From Plecoglossus altivelis (lineage: Eukaryota; Chordata; Actinopteri; Osmeriformes; Plecoglossidae): a stretch of 64,000 bases of DNA. The stretch spans positions 8,306,434 to 8,370,433 of the forward strand of contig BROE01000020.1 of the NCBI GenBank assembly GCA_036571765.1, read 5' to 3'. The position numbers were made by a program, and so were the translations under genes. The notes below the pieces were generated by a model that worked only from the letters and a program-made list of their open reading frames with translations, had not been told where the DNA came from and did not search any database. Each line of letters begins with the position of its first letter. Position 1 is the first letter of the stretch. Shown here one piece after another: positions 39,256 to 51,015 of this stretch.

Positions 39256-40016
39256 ATACAGTCAAGCTTACATACACCTGTTCAAAAACTATGCATCCAC
39301 GCATTCTTGACACAAACACATATGCATTTATGGTCATCCTCACCCACAAACACAGCTAGATATTTCCAAACACATGCACACAATTGCAAACACACGCTCA
39401 TGAAGTGCAGATGGGCAAACAAAGTGAAGTCAACAAACACTCACAGGCTCATGAATGATTGAACGGCAAATCCCTAAGACGGCGCACCAGGCAGCGCAAG
39501 CCCATGCTTTGTGAGAGCTGTAACAGTTTGCAAGCCAACATAATGGGTATTCGGCTGCACGTAACAACATATGACACCGTCATAAATGGAAATAAAACTT
39601 TGATAGGGCTCATAGAGATGGACCACTTTAGAGGGAGCAGAAGTTAAGTACTGCTGGGTTCGACAGCGGGATGCCTGTAGTCCACATGCTCACAAACGTC
39701 AAGTAAACTTATCCCTGGGATACGTGTTGATGCTGAGAAAGTCAGAGGACAAAAGAAATGCTAGTACGGCACCCTTCTACAGTACACTGCTTCCTGTGTC
39801 CCTAAAGACCATGGAGTTGCGCAATCACCATGGGAGCCTTGGTGATGGCCAGAAGGCTGAATGGCTATGATGTGATTCAGCAGCGGTTTTCTGGTGTTTG
39901 GGCTGTGGTAAGTACATGGCATCAGCCTTTCAGAACGACTTCTTCATATTTTGGGTGGAGATTTCTCTGGGTCAAAGTTCCTCTCACTGAAACAGGTTCT
40001 CAGGAGACTGACTGTT

Positions 40017-40018
<2 letters not shown>

Positions 40019-40064
<46 letters not shown>

Positions 40065-40148
40065 TCTCCCTCTCTCTTTCCCCCTCTCTCTCCTGCCCTC
40101 TCTCTCTCACACCCTCTCTCTCTCACTCTCACCCTTTCTCTCTCTCCC
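40019..40148 (+). repeat. CT microsatellite
   Basis: A pure CT run at 40021-40060, followed by degenerate CT repeats to 40148. Confidence 0.93.
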
Positions 40149-40313
40149 AGGACGAGGCTGCAAAGCTGCTGACATTAAAATCGATGGCTGTCAGCGTGCT
40201 GTCATGCCCAGCGCCCTCGGGGACACAGATGACTGAGTAAGGAAGGAAGATCCACAGACGATGTGACACGTCTTCATGGGGCAAAAGGCCAGCCAGAGGG
40301 AACAGAGAGGACA

Positions 40314-40560
40314 GGGAGACGAGGAGGAGGAGAGAAGGAGCAGGAGGAGGAGAGGAGGAGAAGGAGGAGAGGAGGAGAGGAGGAGCAGGCGGAGGAGATG
40401 TGGAGGAGAGGAGAAGGAGAAGAGGAGGGGAGGAGGAGCAGGAGGAGAAGAAGGAGGAGGAGAGGAAGTGGTGAGGAGGAGAAGGAGGAGACGAGGAGGA
40501 GGAGAGGAGGAGGAGCGGAGGAGGAGGAAAAGGAGTAGGAGGAGGAGAGGAGGACGAGGA
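40314..40560 (+). repeat. GAG/GGA trinucleotide-type purine tract
   Basis: About 245 bases of gaggaggag with aag and agcagg variants, almost purely purine on the plus strand. R/E-rich and S/P/L-rich frames on the two strands are artefacts. Confidence 0.93.
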
Positions 40561-41369
40561 GAATCAGAGAGGGGGATCACAGGTCCTCTCGTAGTTTCCA
40601 CTGATGAACCTTTTACTTAGAGATGGTTCTCTACATGTTCCCTGCGTTGCTAAATCACTTTGGTCGTCTAAACCTTGATCATCAATGTAGGAAATGTGCA
40701 TATTAGAATACAAGTAGAACATCTAAACTGTATTATGCCTTAGGATGTTTGTGACATTTTTACTGGCTTTGAATAACTGTGAGACATTAAATGTGAGTTA
40801 TGTTAATAAAAAGTGAATTCCAATGAAATTCTATTTAATAATGAAGTGCAAAGCAATGCATATTTGATTGTTTTTTGCATGAGCTGATTCCCAGGAGAGA
40901 GGTTTGAAAGTTCAATAGTAAATATAAAACATTTTATTAGAAAAATAGCATTTCAGCGTAGACAGATGAGAAAGCACAGCAGTATGAAGTCAAGGTCACA
41001 TTTGCATAAGAAAAAAACATCCTGACAAAGAATGAGAAGAATTTCATAATGCATTCAAGGACTTAAACATCCTGTAGCAGAAGTAGCAGTATCCATAATC
41101 TTTCCTGACTCTGTTTTCAATGGTGTTTCCCTCAACATGGACTCACCAACATGATTTTCCTCACTGACAAATCAGTGTGGTTAATGCATGTCTAATGTAG
41201 GGATTAACATTGCTGAAGTATTACGTTGTTACTTCCTTAATGTGGGAGTTTAAAGGTCTATTAATGGGGCTTTTACACAGAATGCTTTGCACCAATCAGA
41301 GCGGTGTGTGGTCTGAGGGATAGGGCACCAAGAAGGGAGAGTGAAGGATGGTATGTTAATGTGGGGTGT

Positions 41370-41420
41370 GTGTGTCTGTGTTTGGGTGAGGTTGGTGTGT
41401 GTGTGTGTGTGTGTGTATGG
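41370..41420 (+). repeat. TG microsatellite
   Basis: TG run at about 41395-41416 with degenerate TG before it. Confidence 0.88.
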
Positions 41421-41576
41421 GTATACTGAAAGGGGTTGTGATGTGTGTCTGCGGGAGGGAGGGCGTTGATGTCTGAGTGGGTGGTGTGTGTGTGTGTGTG
41501 GGAAGGTGATGTTTGTGTGTGTGTCTGGAAATATGGATTGGTGCAGTGTGTTGTGGAGGGTATTTTCGTCTGTGGG

Positions 41577-42118
41577 TGTGTCTGCGAGGGTGGTGTGTGT
41601 CTGCAAGGGTGGTGTGTGTCTGCGAGGGTGGGGTGTGTGTCTGCAAGGGTGGGGTGTGTGTCTGCAAGGGTGGTGTGTGTCTACGAGGGTGGGGTGTGTG
41701 TCTGCAAGGGTGGTGTGTGTCTGCGAGGGTGGTGTGTGTCAGCAAGGGTGGTGTGTGTCAGCAAGAGTGGTGTGTGTGCAGGGTGGTGTGTGTGCAGGGT
41801 GGTGTGTGTCAGGGTGTGTGTCCTGCCAGGGTGGTGTGTGTGCAAGGGTGGTGTGTGTCAGCAAGGGTGGTGTGTGTCTAGCGAGGTGGGTGGCGGTGTA
41901 TGTCTGCAAGAGTGGTGTGTGTCTACGAGGGTGGGGTATGTGTCTGCAAGGGTGGTGTGTGTCTGCAAGGGTGGTGTGTGTCTGCGAGGGTGGGGTGTGT
42001 GTCTGCAAGGGTGGTGTGTGTCTGCGAGGGTGGTGTGTGTCAGCAAGGGTGGTGTGTGTCAGCAAGGGTGGTGTGTGTCAGCAAGGGTGGGTTGTGTGTC
42101 AGCAAGGGTGGTGTGTGC
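41577..42118 (+). repeat. Large 21-bp minisatellite (GTCTGCAAGGGTGGTGTGTGT)
   Basis: Roughly two dozen copies of a 20-22-bp unit with variable core (tctgcaagggtgg, tctgcgagggtgg, tcagcaagggtgg, tctacgagggtgg), each followed by a short gtgtgtgt. The unit is mostly a multiple of three, so it opens long frames (up to 262 residues, C-V-S-A-R-V repeats). It is not considered a gene. Confidence 0.95.
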
Positions 42119-42344
42119 GTATCTGGGCAAAGAGGGAGGGTGGGGTTTGTTTGGCCTGCAGGGCTCTGCTCCTGACCCGGATCATAAGCCAGACTGGATA
42201 AAGGGTGTCAGACTGAGGCCACAAAGACTTTGACTTCCTGAACTCTGGAACGTTGTGTCAGAGAGCCCTCCCATCACCTCCGGGCACGGACTGACTGCTA
42301 AATCCATGTCAACCTACCCGACCATAGAACCAAGCCTTCTCTGA

Positions 42345-42500
42345 TGCGTGCCCCGCGATTAGCCAGGTCAGGCCATCGCCCAGGCCTGCGAGGCTGGTCG
42401 ATGGAACTGCCACCAGAGCGATTGAGCAGGGTGATTCAAAATCGACACAAACACGACGGGCCGTGGCCGAGTGACGTGGACACGAGCAGGCAACACTACA
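42345..42500. promoter_or_regulatory. CpG-rich patch
   Basis: About 14 CpG dinucleotides in about 150 bases, well above the surroundings. No exon was recognised. Confidence 0.35.
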
Positions 42501-43082
42501 CCAGAGGTGCTGGGTTCGTCACAGCTCCCCTTCCTGTCCCCAGGGCCTCCAAGTGCTTTCATAAGCTCTCATACAGTTACACCACTGCACCTTCTTTCTG
42601 GTAAGCAAACATAGAGTGTATCTGTAACCACTGATTAACACATTTTTACATTTTGCAAGTTGTTGTACTGGCCAAAACCACTTTCATTACTTTTAAATAT
42701 CCATCATCCCACAAACCAAAGAAATCTAAACAAACTACGTGCGCGGAACTTTTTCAGCTTTGTGACAACCAGAACTCCTTCGAAAGTGTGGCCAGGAATC
42801 TTAGATTTCATGCTGAACGTAAAAGTAGAACTTGAAACCTTCATGTACGAAACACATAAATGGATCAACAAGCATGAATGAAGCATGAAGGAACTCTGGC
42901 AGCACATGGGACTTCTCCTCCCACAAGTGTGTGTGTGTGCGCATGGATTGACGTGCGTGTCTGTGTATGTTTGGTGAACGTCTGGGTGTCTGCGTGCGTG
43001 CCACTGCGTTAGTGTATAAATGCCCGTGTATGTGTGCGTCTGCGTGTGTCGTAGTGTTGGTGTGTGTCCCACAAAAAAGTCA

Positions 43083-43320
43083 CGCCGCTGGTCAACCTCA
43101 CAATCCAGCAACCCAAGTCGTGTGCACGGCGAGAGCTGCGGCGAGCCGCTTTCTGACCTACATAGGGGCGAGCGTGCGCGAGCAGCCGTAAGCTACGCCG
43201 TGTCCAGATGCCCTCCCCGCATGCTCGGGGGAACTGGGTCAAAGGTCAGCAGGAGCCAAAGAAAGGAGGCGTCGGGCGATCTGTACCGTGGTCGCCGGGG
43301 GAACAAAGAGCCAGGCCTGT
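43083..43320. promoter_or_regulatory. CpG-rich patch (small CpG island-like)
   Basis: More than 20 CpGs in about 240 bases of GC-rich, non-repetitive DNA within an intergenic region where CpG is scarce. It could be a promoter or an unmethylated enhancer. Confidence 0.45.
43236..43248 (+). promoter_or_regulatory. DR1 nuclear receptor element (HNF4/PPAR-RXR/COUP-TF type)
   Basis: GGGTCA-A-AGGTCA is a direct repeat of two good half-sites with one-base spacing, located inside the CpG-rich patch. The match is seen; occupancy is inferred. Confidence 0.5.
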
Positions 43321-43429
43321 TTGCTGCAGACATACGGAAGGGAGAGCCTTTTGGCTCTGACTCATTATCCTGTGGGCATACACTGAACACGGCAGGTGAC
43401 AAACTCTTTCAGAACACAACAACACGGGG

Positions 43430-43500
43430 GAGGGGAGGGAGTGGGGGGGGTGGGAGTTGTGCGTGGGGAGGGAGGGAGGGAAAGACAGAGGGATTGAGAG
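43430..43500 (+). repeat. G-rich purine tract
   Basis: gggaggggagggagtggggggggtggg and gggagggagggaggga runs. Confidence 0.8.
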
Positions 43501-43549
43501 GGCTAGAGTAGTGATAGGTGAGGGTTCTGTGCGCAATTGTACCTTGAGG

Positions 43550-43765
43550 GTATGTTTGTGTGTGCGTGTGTGCGAGCAGTTGGCGCATGCATGCGTGCCT
43601 GCGTGTCCGTGTTCGAGAAGGGATGGGTGAGCCTGTATGTCTGCTGCGTGTGCATATGTGCGTGCGAGTGTGCGTGTACAGTTTCAATGTGTAAGTGTGC
43701 GTATGTGTCTCCGTGAGTGCGCACGTGTCTTCGTGTGTGTGCATGTTTGTGTGTGAGCGTGAGAG
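43550..43765 (+). repeat. Degenerate TG/TGCG tract
   Basis: Mixed gtgtgcgtgtgtgcg repeats over about 200 bases. Confidence 0.82.
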
Positions 43766-45967
43766 AATGGACGCCTACAGGATAACATAAGAGCCACAAC
43801 AGTGACCCAGCTTTGTCATTTATACAATCATCAGCAGAGCTTAGCTGTCGTGCTCTCCATCAGAGAAGCGAAACATGGTTCCAAAAGGCTTAGAGGAATA
43901 GCCTGTGTTGATGAGGCCTCATTAAAACAGCAGCAATACAGGAATAGTATCCAACCCAGCAGTGTTGTGAAGTTAATACAGCATCTGTATGGTGTGTGTG
44001 TGTGTGTGAGGGAGGCTAGCAGTTTGCAGCAAGCATGCTTACATTGTAGCAGAAAGATGAAAGTGCCACATTTGGAGGATTGCAGCATTTTATCATGTCA
44101 TTATTTTTTTAATTGTGTAAATTTTTAGAACAGCAGTTTTATTTTGTTTCTCGAATTTACCTCACTCACCGGACACAAAATGCCCTCCTCAAGCACGATG
44201 GCCATTTTGATTCCTACATCCTTACCAACATAGACACAAACACTAGTCTTCCTGCAGCTTGGACGTCAGTGGCAATCCCAGGCTGCGGGCCGACTGGAAC
44301 CATCACAGGGGCAAATTCTCAGTCTCCAACCCTAACCCTGTCCCTTTCAGCGGAGTAGACGAGAGTAGGGCTCGCCCTGGAGCTCTGGGGGGACTGGGGG
44401 GACTGGAAGGTCCGTCCACGCTCACGACCAGGCCAACATCGTGGCACCGGCTTGTCTTTGTAATTAGGCTGACTTGGTAAGATTGTGGCACTTGCTATAA
44501 AGCCTTTAACAAAGGGTACACTGGCGTCTGTGGAAGGTACCTGAAAGAGACTTTGTATAAGTAAGGCTGGCACAGCTCCCCTCAGGAGGACTCTTGATCC
44601 TAATTCCATTTTAGGGATGGAACATCCTGTGGGGGTTTACCTTAGAGGGAGCTGTTGGCATCATGGAGGAGGCCTGGTGTGCAAAATGCCACGTGTGGGT
44701 GACCGAACGTAGTTGAACACGCACGAGCAGCCTGCTGTGTACACGCGTCTCCGTTCAACGCAGACGCAGGGCGCCTCACGGCATGGCACACTGGTTTATG
44801 TTGTTGTCCTTTTTTTTTCTTTGGGGGGGGGGGGTGGCAAGCTCTGCTACTTGGCTGGTGGATTCTCTCTTGATTTCTTCCTCTACTCATTACTGAGGAG
44901 CCAGAGGATGGTCACGTGATCTCTCCCAGGGGTTTGGTGATTCTGGGTCATGGACTTCTCACGAGTGTTCATCATGTCTGCTTGGGCACCGCATGCATGT
45001 TAGTGCGTTTTCAGCATGCTTCTGGCCAACGCTTGGCGACTTAAATGCTGCATGGAGCGTTGTCCCCACCTAGTGGACGTCAGGTAGACTGACCTGGAAC
45101 AGATGGACGAGTGTGGGTGATGAGAGGATGCTACTTAAGCAATAGATTGAGAGCAGAAGTTGACAGTACTTTGAGGAAATTGGGCTAGTCTAGTCTAGTT
45201 CTTTCAAATATCTTTTTCAATACACTTCAATGAGCTTTATTTTACATTTCTTCCCATGTGTGTTTATTGTTCTTGGTCATGATTGATCTTTCTTTCAAAG
45301 TGTTCCTTGTTTTTTTCATTTTTTTCTTTTATTTGTTGTTGTTAAGTGTTTTGTGAGTACTTTATGAATATAGTTGAATTCCCTTACTCAGTTCAACAGC
45401 TGCTGGAAACAGTAAGATTTTTTTGACTGCTGGGATATACTGTACGTAAGATGATAGTTGATCATTTTTACACCGAAAGAAAAGAAGATAGAGATCTGAA
45501 TAAATTTTTCCGTTTGACCATGAAGATGCCGACTTCTTTTTCAAGTGTTCTTTAGAACAGTGTAGTTTTACAGAAGCTAAAACTGCAGTATAGATTTAAT
45601 TCAACAGGTGGCAGCATGGACCATCCATTCACAGGTTACCATCTTCACATACTTGTGTTGTCTGCTCTAAATGTAATATTGAGAAATGAATAGACGATTA
45701 TCCCCTAATACTGTGTCATACATTTTCTACTCCAATTTTTCTGCAAGTTTTAAACTTCTGTTTGCAATTTAATGCCCTCAGGTCTCACAGACCTGAGAAC
45801 ACACGACTCGTTTTTGAGTAGAAATACAACCAACAGTAAATGTTGATCAGCCATTGATGAGTAAAGTACATATCATAAAGCTAGTATAACCTTCCGCCTC
45901 AGGCCCCCACGGAAATCCGGTTTATTGATGAGCATGATACAATTGGTGTCATTTCCTATTCATTTCG

Positions 45968-46198
45968 TCGCAATAAACAACCTGAGATCATATGTAGATG
46001 TCAGCTCTTTCCTAGCTTAAGTTACAGAGGGGATCCACATTATATCAGGCCGTTTTTTCACCTGATTGAATATGTATCCACTCCCCTCACATGCAAACGG
46101 TCTGTCTTGCCATCGTGTCTTCTTCTGAGTTCTTTTGGTCACAATAAACAACCTGAGATCATATGTAGATGTCAGCTCTTTCCTGGCAAAGCTTACAG
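45968..46198 (+). repeat. Direct repeat, about 50-60 bp, copies 171 bp apart
   Basis: caataaacaacctgagatca and the following 25 bases occur at 45971 and again at 46142 almost unchanged, diverging after tcctagc/tcctggc. Intervening DNA is unrelated. Confidence 0.9.
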
Positions 46199-47171
46199 AT
46201 GACGCTTTGTGATCTGAGTTGTAAAGAAGAAGCAACAAATGTTGGCTTTTACATCTATGCAGGCTTCATAAGTATATAATTATAATAATACGCATACGGA
46301 AATAATATGCATGCCATTAGGTGGAAAATATACAGAAATATCAGTTGTAAAATTCAGTATAAAATGTACCCATGTGCAACTTAAGCAAACACACCCCAGA
46401 ATTTCCCAAGAAATTCGACCCTCTGCTGTTACAGTTGCACTGTGACTTAGCAGCAGGCGTCGTTTCATGACTGAAACTACGATATGGAGAAGTTGGGCTT
46501 TCCAACGGTTGGTAGATGTTGACATTTAACTTGTTTTGGTAGCAGAACTGTCCACTGCCCCTTTGAAACATCCCATTACCCCAAACCCGTGGTGCAGTTG
46601 CCACCGTAACAGTATCATTTAAAGTATTACCTGAGTGTTTGTAAACAGATTTCATGAATAGTAATGATTTAATCAATAATTTGCATTTCCAAGTAAACAG
46701 TTAGCCGGTACTGTGTTAAAATGTGTAAAGGAGCAACAACAAAAAAAAACATTCTCTTCAATTATCATCATAAAAAAATCTAAATCAAAATTATCTTTTT
46801 TATTTTTTTATTTTTCACAAAGGCCATAAGCTACAGATGGACATGTTGAATTGCCTAGTGGGCAGCTTGTATAATTTTAAATATAGAGTGCTTCAGTGCA
46901 ATATTAATTTCACTGAAACACATCCCATTTCAGCTGTCCATCACCATGCAACAATGTCATCATTCCAAGAGGTGAAAAGCGATTGGCCTCCACAGGATAT
47001 CACTGATGGGAAACAATGACATTGTTTGTCCTGGATTATGTTTATTTTTCTGCAGGAGAGGCTTTGGGTAGCGATGGGGATGATGGTATTCTATGAAATA
47101 TCCTATTACATTAAGACAAAATAATTCGACTGTACAGGTTGATGAAAAGATGAAAACCCTGTATACGAATC

Positions 47172-47584
47172 AAAGACACATTCAGAAATATCTGAGTGTC
47201 AACGATGCACAGACATTGTATTTCCTCTAATTATGATTGTAACATGTGTATTAATATTCTCTCACTGCATTTAGCATTGTACAATTAATAATTTTTGAAC
47301 GGCCTTGAACTCAAATATATGTTTATGACTTTACCCGTGCACCCACAAAGATTTTTCTGCCCAAAACGATGACACCTGTCACTGCACCTTTGTTATGTTG
47401 GTTTACTGTTTAGAAGATTTGACACTGAACTGGTTACTTTGACATTGTCAGTGAAAACCCGCGATGGCAGTATCATGGGGCATATAAACGAATGTACAGC
47501 TGTGTAAGCCTTATGATGATTAAGCTATGTAAGCTTTATGATAATTGAGATTTCCTTTTTACATGCAGACTAGGTAAAGTGCAG
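47172..47584 (+). repeat. Tandem duplication, conserved half, copy 1
   Basis: Aligned by eye with 48034-48446 at a constant offset of 862 bases: no gaps and five mismatches in 413 bases (about 98.8% identity). Both ends of identity are abrupt. Confidence 0.93.
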
Positions 47585-48033
47585 TGCAATATCAGTCTAT
47601 TTCAGGAATTAAAACATCAAACATGACGTGCCTCAAGAAACACGGTCGTGATAAGCTAATATGTAGACAATTTTGTTCTGGCGATTGAGGAACTGATTAG
47701 AATTTCCATGCGTAAAAAGGCGCAACAGCGAACGACCACAACCAGGAATGAAACATAATCATCGGTTTGCCGGTGGCACTGTAATAGAACCCATTCACAC
47801 GGGCCGTACCAGGCGGGTAGATTCTTACGGGGAGTGTGGACGATATGACTATGATTGGGATACCTAGCAAGAGTAAATGACCACGAGTTAAATATTGCAA
47901 GATGGATGTGCGTGCCGGAGAATAGCGATGAAGCAGGACCTGGGCATGTCGCCCTGTGGAATCCTGGCTTATGTGTAAAGCAATCCAGCATGACGAGGTA
48001 TTAATGCCAAGCCGTTGCTGGCATAGCTCCGTG
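47585..48033 (+). repeat. Tandem duplication, diverged half, copy 1
   Basis: Related to 48447-48840 through shared stretches such as ccacaaccaggaat and gcatgtcgc, but heavily diverged. The minus strand is open for 114 codons (48041-47697), reading LLLLGIPIIVIS within a hydrophobic centre. The matching part of the other copy keeps a partly similar reading (SWLW and D-S-x-R-H-A motifs). No family was recognised. It may be a decayed exon or transposon piece. Confidence 0.55.
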
Positions 48034-48446
48034 AAAGACACATTCAGAAATATCTGAGTGTCAACGATGCACAGACATTGTATTTCCTCTAATTATGATT
48101 GTAACATGTGTATTAATATTCTCTCACTGCATTTAGCATTGTACAATTAATAATTTTTGAACGGCCTTGAACTCAAATATATGTTTATGACTATACCCGT
48201 GCACCCACAAAGATTTTTCTACCCAAAACGATGACACCTGTCACTGCACCTTTGTTATGTTGGTATACTGTTTAGAAGATTTGACACTGAACTGGTTACT
48301 TTGACATTGTCAGTGAAAACCCACGATGGCAGTATCATGGGGCATATAAACGAATGTACAGCTGTGTGAGCCTTATGATGATTAAGCTATGTAAGCTTTA
48401 TGATAATTGAGATTTCCTTTTTACATGCAGACTAGGTAAAGTGCAG
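48034..48446 (+). repeat. Tandem duplication, conserved half, copy 2
   Basis: Counterpart of 47172-47584, differing at five positions, one of them a CpG to CpA change. Confidence 0.93.
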
Positions 48447-48840
48447 GCTTACGCTTAATATCAGTCTATCTAAATGATTTCTTCTTTCAGAAACACTGTA
48501 AATTATACATTTCTGTCATGGAGGAAGGTGTCCATTGCAGCGACATCAGAACACCACAACCAGGAATTAAAATAAACATCTGTTTTCCATGGCACTTTAA
48601 TAACCATCACTGTTCCTTTACCAGCGTGTATATTACTGTTGTTGGGTAATGACAGGATGATACACAAGATGAACACATTAATTATGCAGTGTATTGTTCT
48701 CCGTAGAAACATTAAGCAACTGGCATGTCGCTGTGAATCCTCTGATGTAATCAATCCAAGCATTACTGAGGTATAATGCCATATCTGTGTCAATCTCCTC
48801 CCACAGCAATTACACACAGTGAATGTTCTAGAACCAGAGA
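48447..48840 (+). repeat. Tandem duplication, diverged half, copy 2
   Basis: Counterpart of 47585-48033. It is AT-richer than copy 1, as if copy 1 GC/CpG positions had decayed. The minus-strand frame of 104 codons (48817-48503) shares only scattered residues with copy 1. Confidence 0.55.
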
Positions 48841-48905
48841 TCTGTGATCAAAGTGCTGACGGGTTGTCATCCTGTGTGTCTGCTTATCTGCCAGTCCGTC
48901 GGCCA

Positions 48906-48934
48906 GCAGGCCGTCAGGCCGGCAGGCAGGCCGG

Positions 48935-48990
<56 letters not shown>

Positions 48991-48994
48991 CAAG
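48906..48994 (+). repeat. GGCA tetranucleotide repeat
   Basis: About 20 tandem ggca/ggcc units, read as A-G-R-Q when translated. Confidence 0.95.
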
Positions 48995-48999
48995 AGTGG

Positions 49000-49960
49000 G
49001 CTAGTACATCAGATGTAAGTGTCTAAAGAGGATATCTCAGTGATATGGAGTTGTGTACTGCAATGATTGGTTGTGATGATTGGTCCAGCTTCCAGCCTTG
49101 TTTGAACACATGTCAGTCTTCATCTGTTATCTGATTCTGTGACTCCTGCACAACTGATTCATAAGCATCTGACCCACGAACACGTGTATATGTTTTCTTA
49201 TCCAGCAGGAAGCCATAACAGCAGGGAACTGGGTCAGTCTATGCATATGAGCAGAATGTGAAACTAAACCACAGTGTTTTGGCTCTCTATCTGATGACTA
49301 CAGTATTGACCAGTTTGATTGGATCTTGTGGTGGGGTTTGAAAAAGGAATGATTTAGGGTTTTAGACCTGCTAGTTTCCTAAACTGGTATATGAACTTTC
49401 TGGGCAACAAATACATTCAGTCAAAGTAGCTTATCACAAGTTAACATGTGAAATCTTGTTCTGAAATATACCACCACTGTACAATACATGAATTAACTAC
49501 GTTCATTTAAATGTATTTCAAATGACATATTTTGCTAATATGATTGTCCAAAGTGGAATGGCGGGAGTACTATAACATTCTAGTTTAATTGTACAGCGTT
49601 TTAGCTTGCATGCGTGCACGATTACCCACAGTTTGAGCCATATCACAGGGAGTTGATATATTGTATATTTTATAGAAGCCGACTAATCACATAGATAATT
49701 AACTGGAGCTGGAACACATGCTGTTGTTATGAATACCATAGGAGCTGTATCACATGCTGTTGGATGTGAATCACGTAAGAGTCAATTCACATGTGTACCA
49801 ATTCAGGTTGAATGAGTGTTGAATCACATCTAATTGATTGATGTACATTAGTTTACATTTCACAGAATTGATTCCATGCCAGGGAGCATGCTAGGCAGTG
49901 ACATGTCAGCACCTGTGAGGAACAAGCACCAACATACCATTATGTTGACATACAGAATAA
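49000..49960. other. AT-rich intergenic DNA, no gene seen
   Basis: Non-repetitive, with no supported exon or RNA gene. Confidence 0.5.
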
Positions 49961-50066
49961 CACACTTTGATCTCCCATACATGCAGGAATACTGAATTGT
50001 CACACACACATACAGATTTAAATGCCTTCTCTCCCACATACACACATGCTTACTTACATGTCATCC

Positions 50067-50092
50067 CACACACACACACACACACACACACT
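50067..50092 (+). repeat. CA microsatellite
   Basis: Pure CA run of about 24 bases. Confidence 0.9.
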
Positions 50093-50946
50093 CTGTTTTC
50101 AAATGTAGGAGCACCCATTTCTGTTGCACGGCAGATGTTGCGGATGGTTGTTACAGATAATCCTGAATCTTGGTTTGGATCCAAGCAGGATTTAACCATA
50201 CCCATGATACACACATCTGGCAGCATTCTGCAGTAAATGGAATCATTCCATAGAGCACTTGAGGGAGAGGAATACGCAGTTCTATCCAGGAGAACGCGGA
50301 ACCAAAATAGATTTCAAACTTGTGGTAAGTTTTTTGCATTTGGATTCCTATATGGATATCTTCCTAAAGGCTCATCCAACATCTTCCTCTCAGCTGTTTG
50401 GACTTCTGCTCTGAAAAGAAGGTAGAGTTAGGTTTGTAATTCATTATGTTACAATGTCATACTGCTGGCAACGTTAATCCGGCCTTTTTCTTTGCTTTTC
50501 ACTGAATACCGTCACACCGTGTCTCATGGCATCCTGAATAATTATTTGTTTCTGACACTGTATAGAAATCGGGCTTTGTCAAATTGTTTACAATAAGTAA
50601 AATTATATTTTGATTGCACATACAATGAGGTAATATAGTAGAGATTGCTTGTTATTAGGATTATATGTTATTCAAGTGATAATAATTATGAGTAAGTACA
50701 ACTGAGGTTTCCCTTAGTGGGCTGTCAGATGGTTCATTGTTGAAACATTAGACCTGACAGGAAGGAAGTGGTTCCACAAAAACACATTTTTTAAGGGAAA
50801 CATTTGATAGAATATTTGCTAAAATATTCCTGGAAGTGTGGTCCATAAGAGTTGTAGATCGTACAGAGAGAATGCACCTCTTCTATGTCTTGTTGACATG
50901 AACACATACATATATGTACACTACTTAGGTTTGACTATGCATGTAT

Positions 50947-51015
50947 GGCTGGATAGCTTAGCGGATAAGTCACCTGACTTGGGACACCTGGCTTCCAATC
51001 CGGGCTGGTGCTAAT
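50947..51015 (+). repeat. tRNA-derived SINE head or tRNA pseudogene
   Basis: TAGCTTAGCGG (50954-50964) fits the RNA polymerase III A-box consensus. gcttccaatcc (50991-51001) is a B box with two mismatches at tRNA-like spacing. The CCTGG/CCGGG T-stem can pair, but the acceptor stem does not and the whole is about 67 bases, so this is not an intact tRNA and no anticodon is assigned. Confidence 0.5.

Noticed and set aside
39640..39690. 5S-rRNA-like segment (gaagttaagtactgctgggttcg)
   Set aside because: Only a short resemblance to the internal promoter region. The flanks do not fit 5S rRNA.
41577..42118. CRISPR-like repeat array
   Set aside because: Units are contiguous with no unique spacers, and the genome is eukaryotic. 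It is a minisatellite. The same applies to 51771-51955.
41445..42233. 262-codon cysteine-rich open frame
   Set aside because: It is the translation of a 21-bp minisatellite, and neighbouring frames are also open. There are no splice or start signals and no protein-like composition.
42344..42604. 86-codon plus-strand frame across the CpG-rich patch
   Set aside because: No recognisable family and no splice context. Open frames of this length are expected in GC-rich DNA.
48819..49026. A-G-R-Q repeat open frames
   Set aside because: Translation of the GGCA tetranucleotide repeat.
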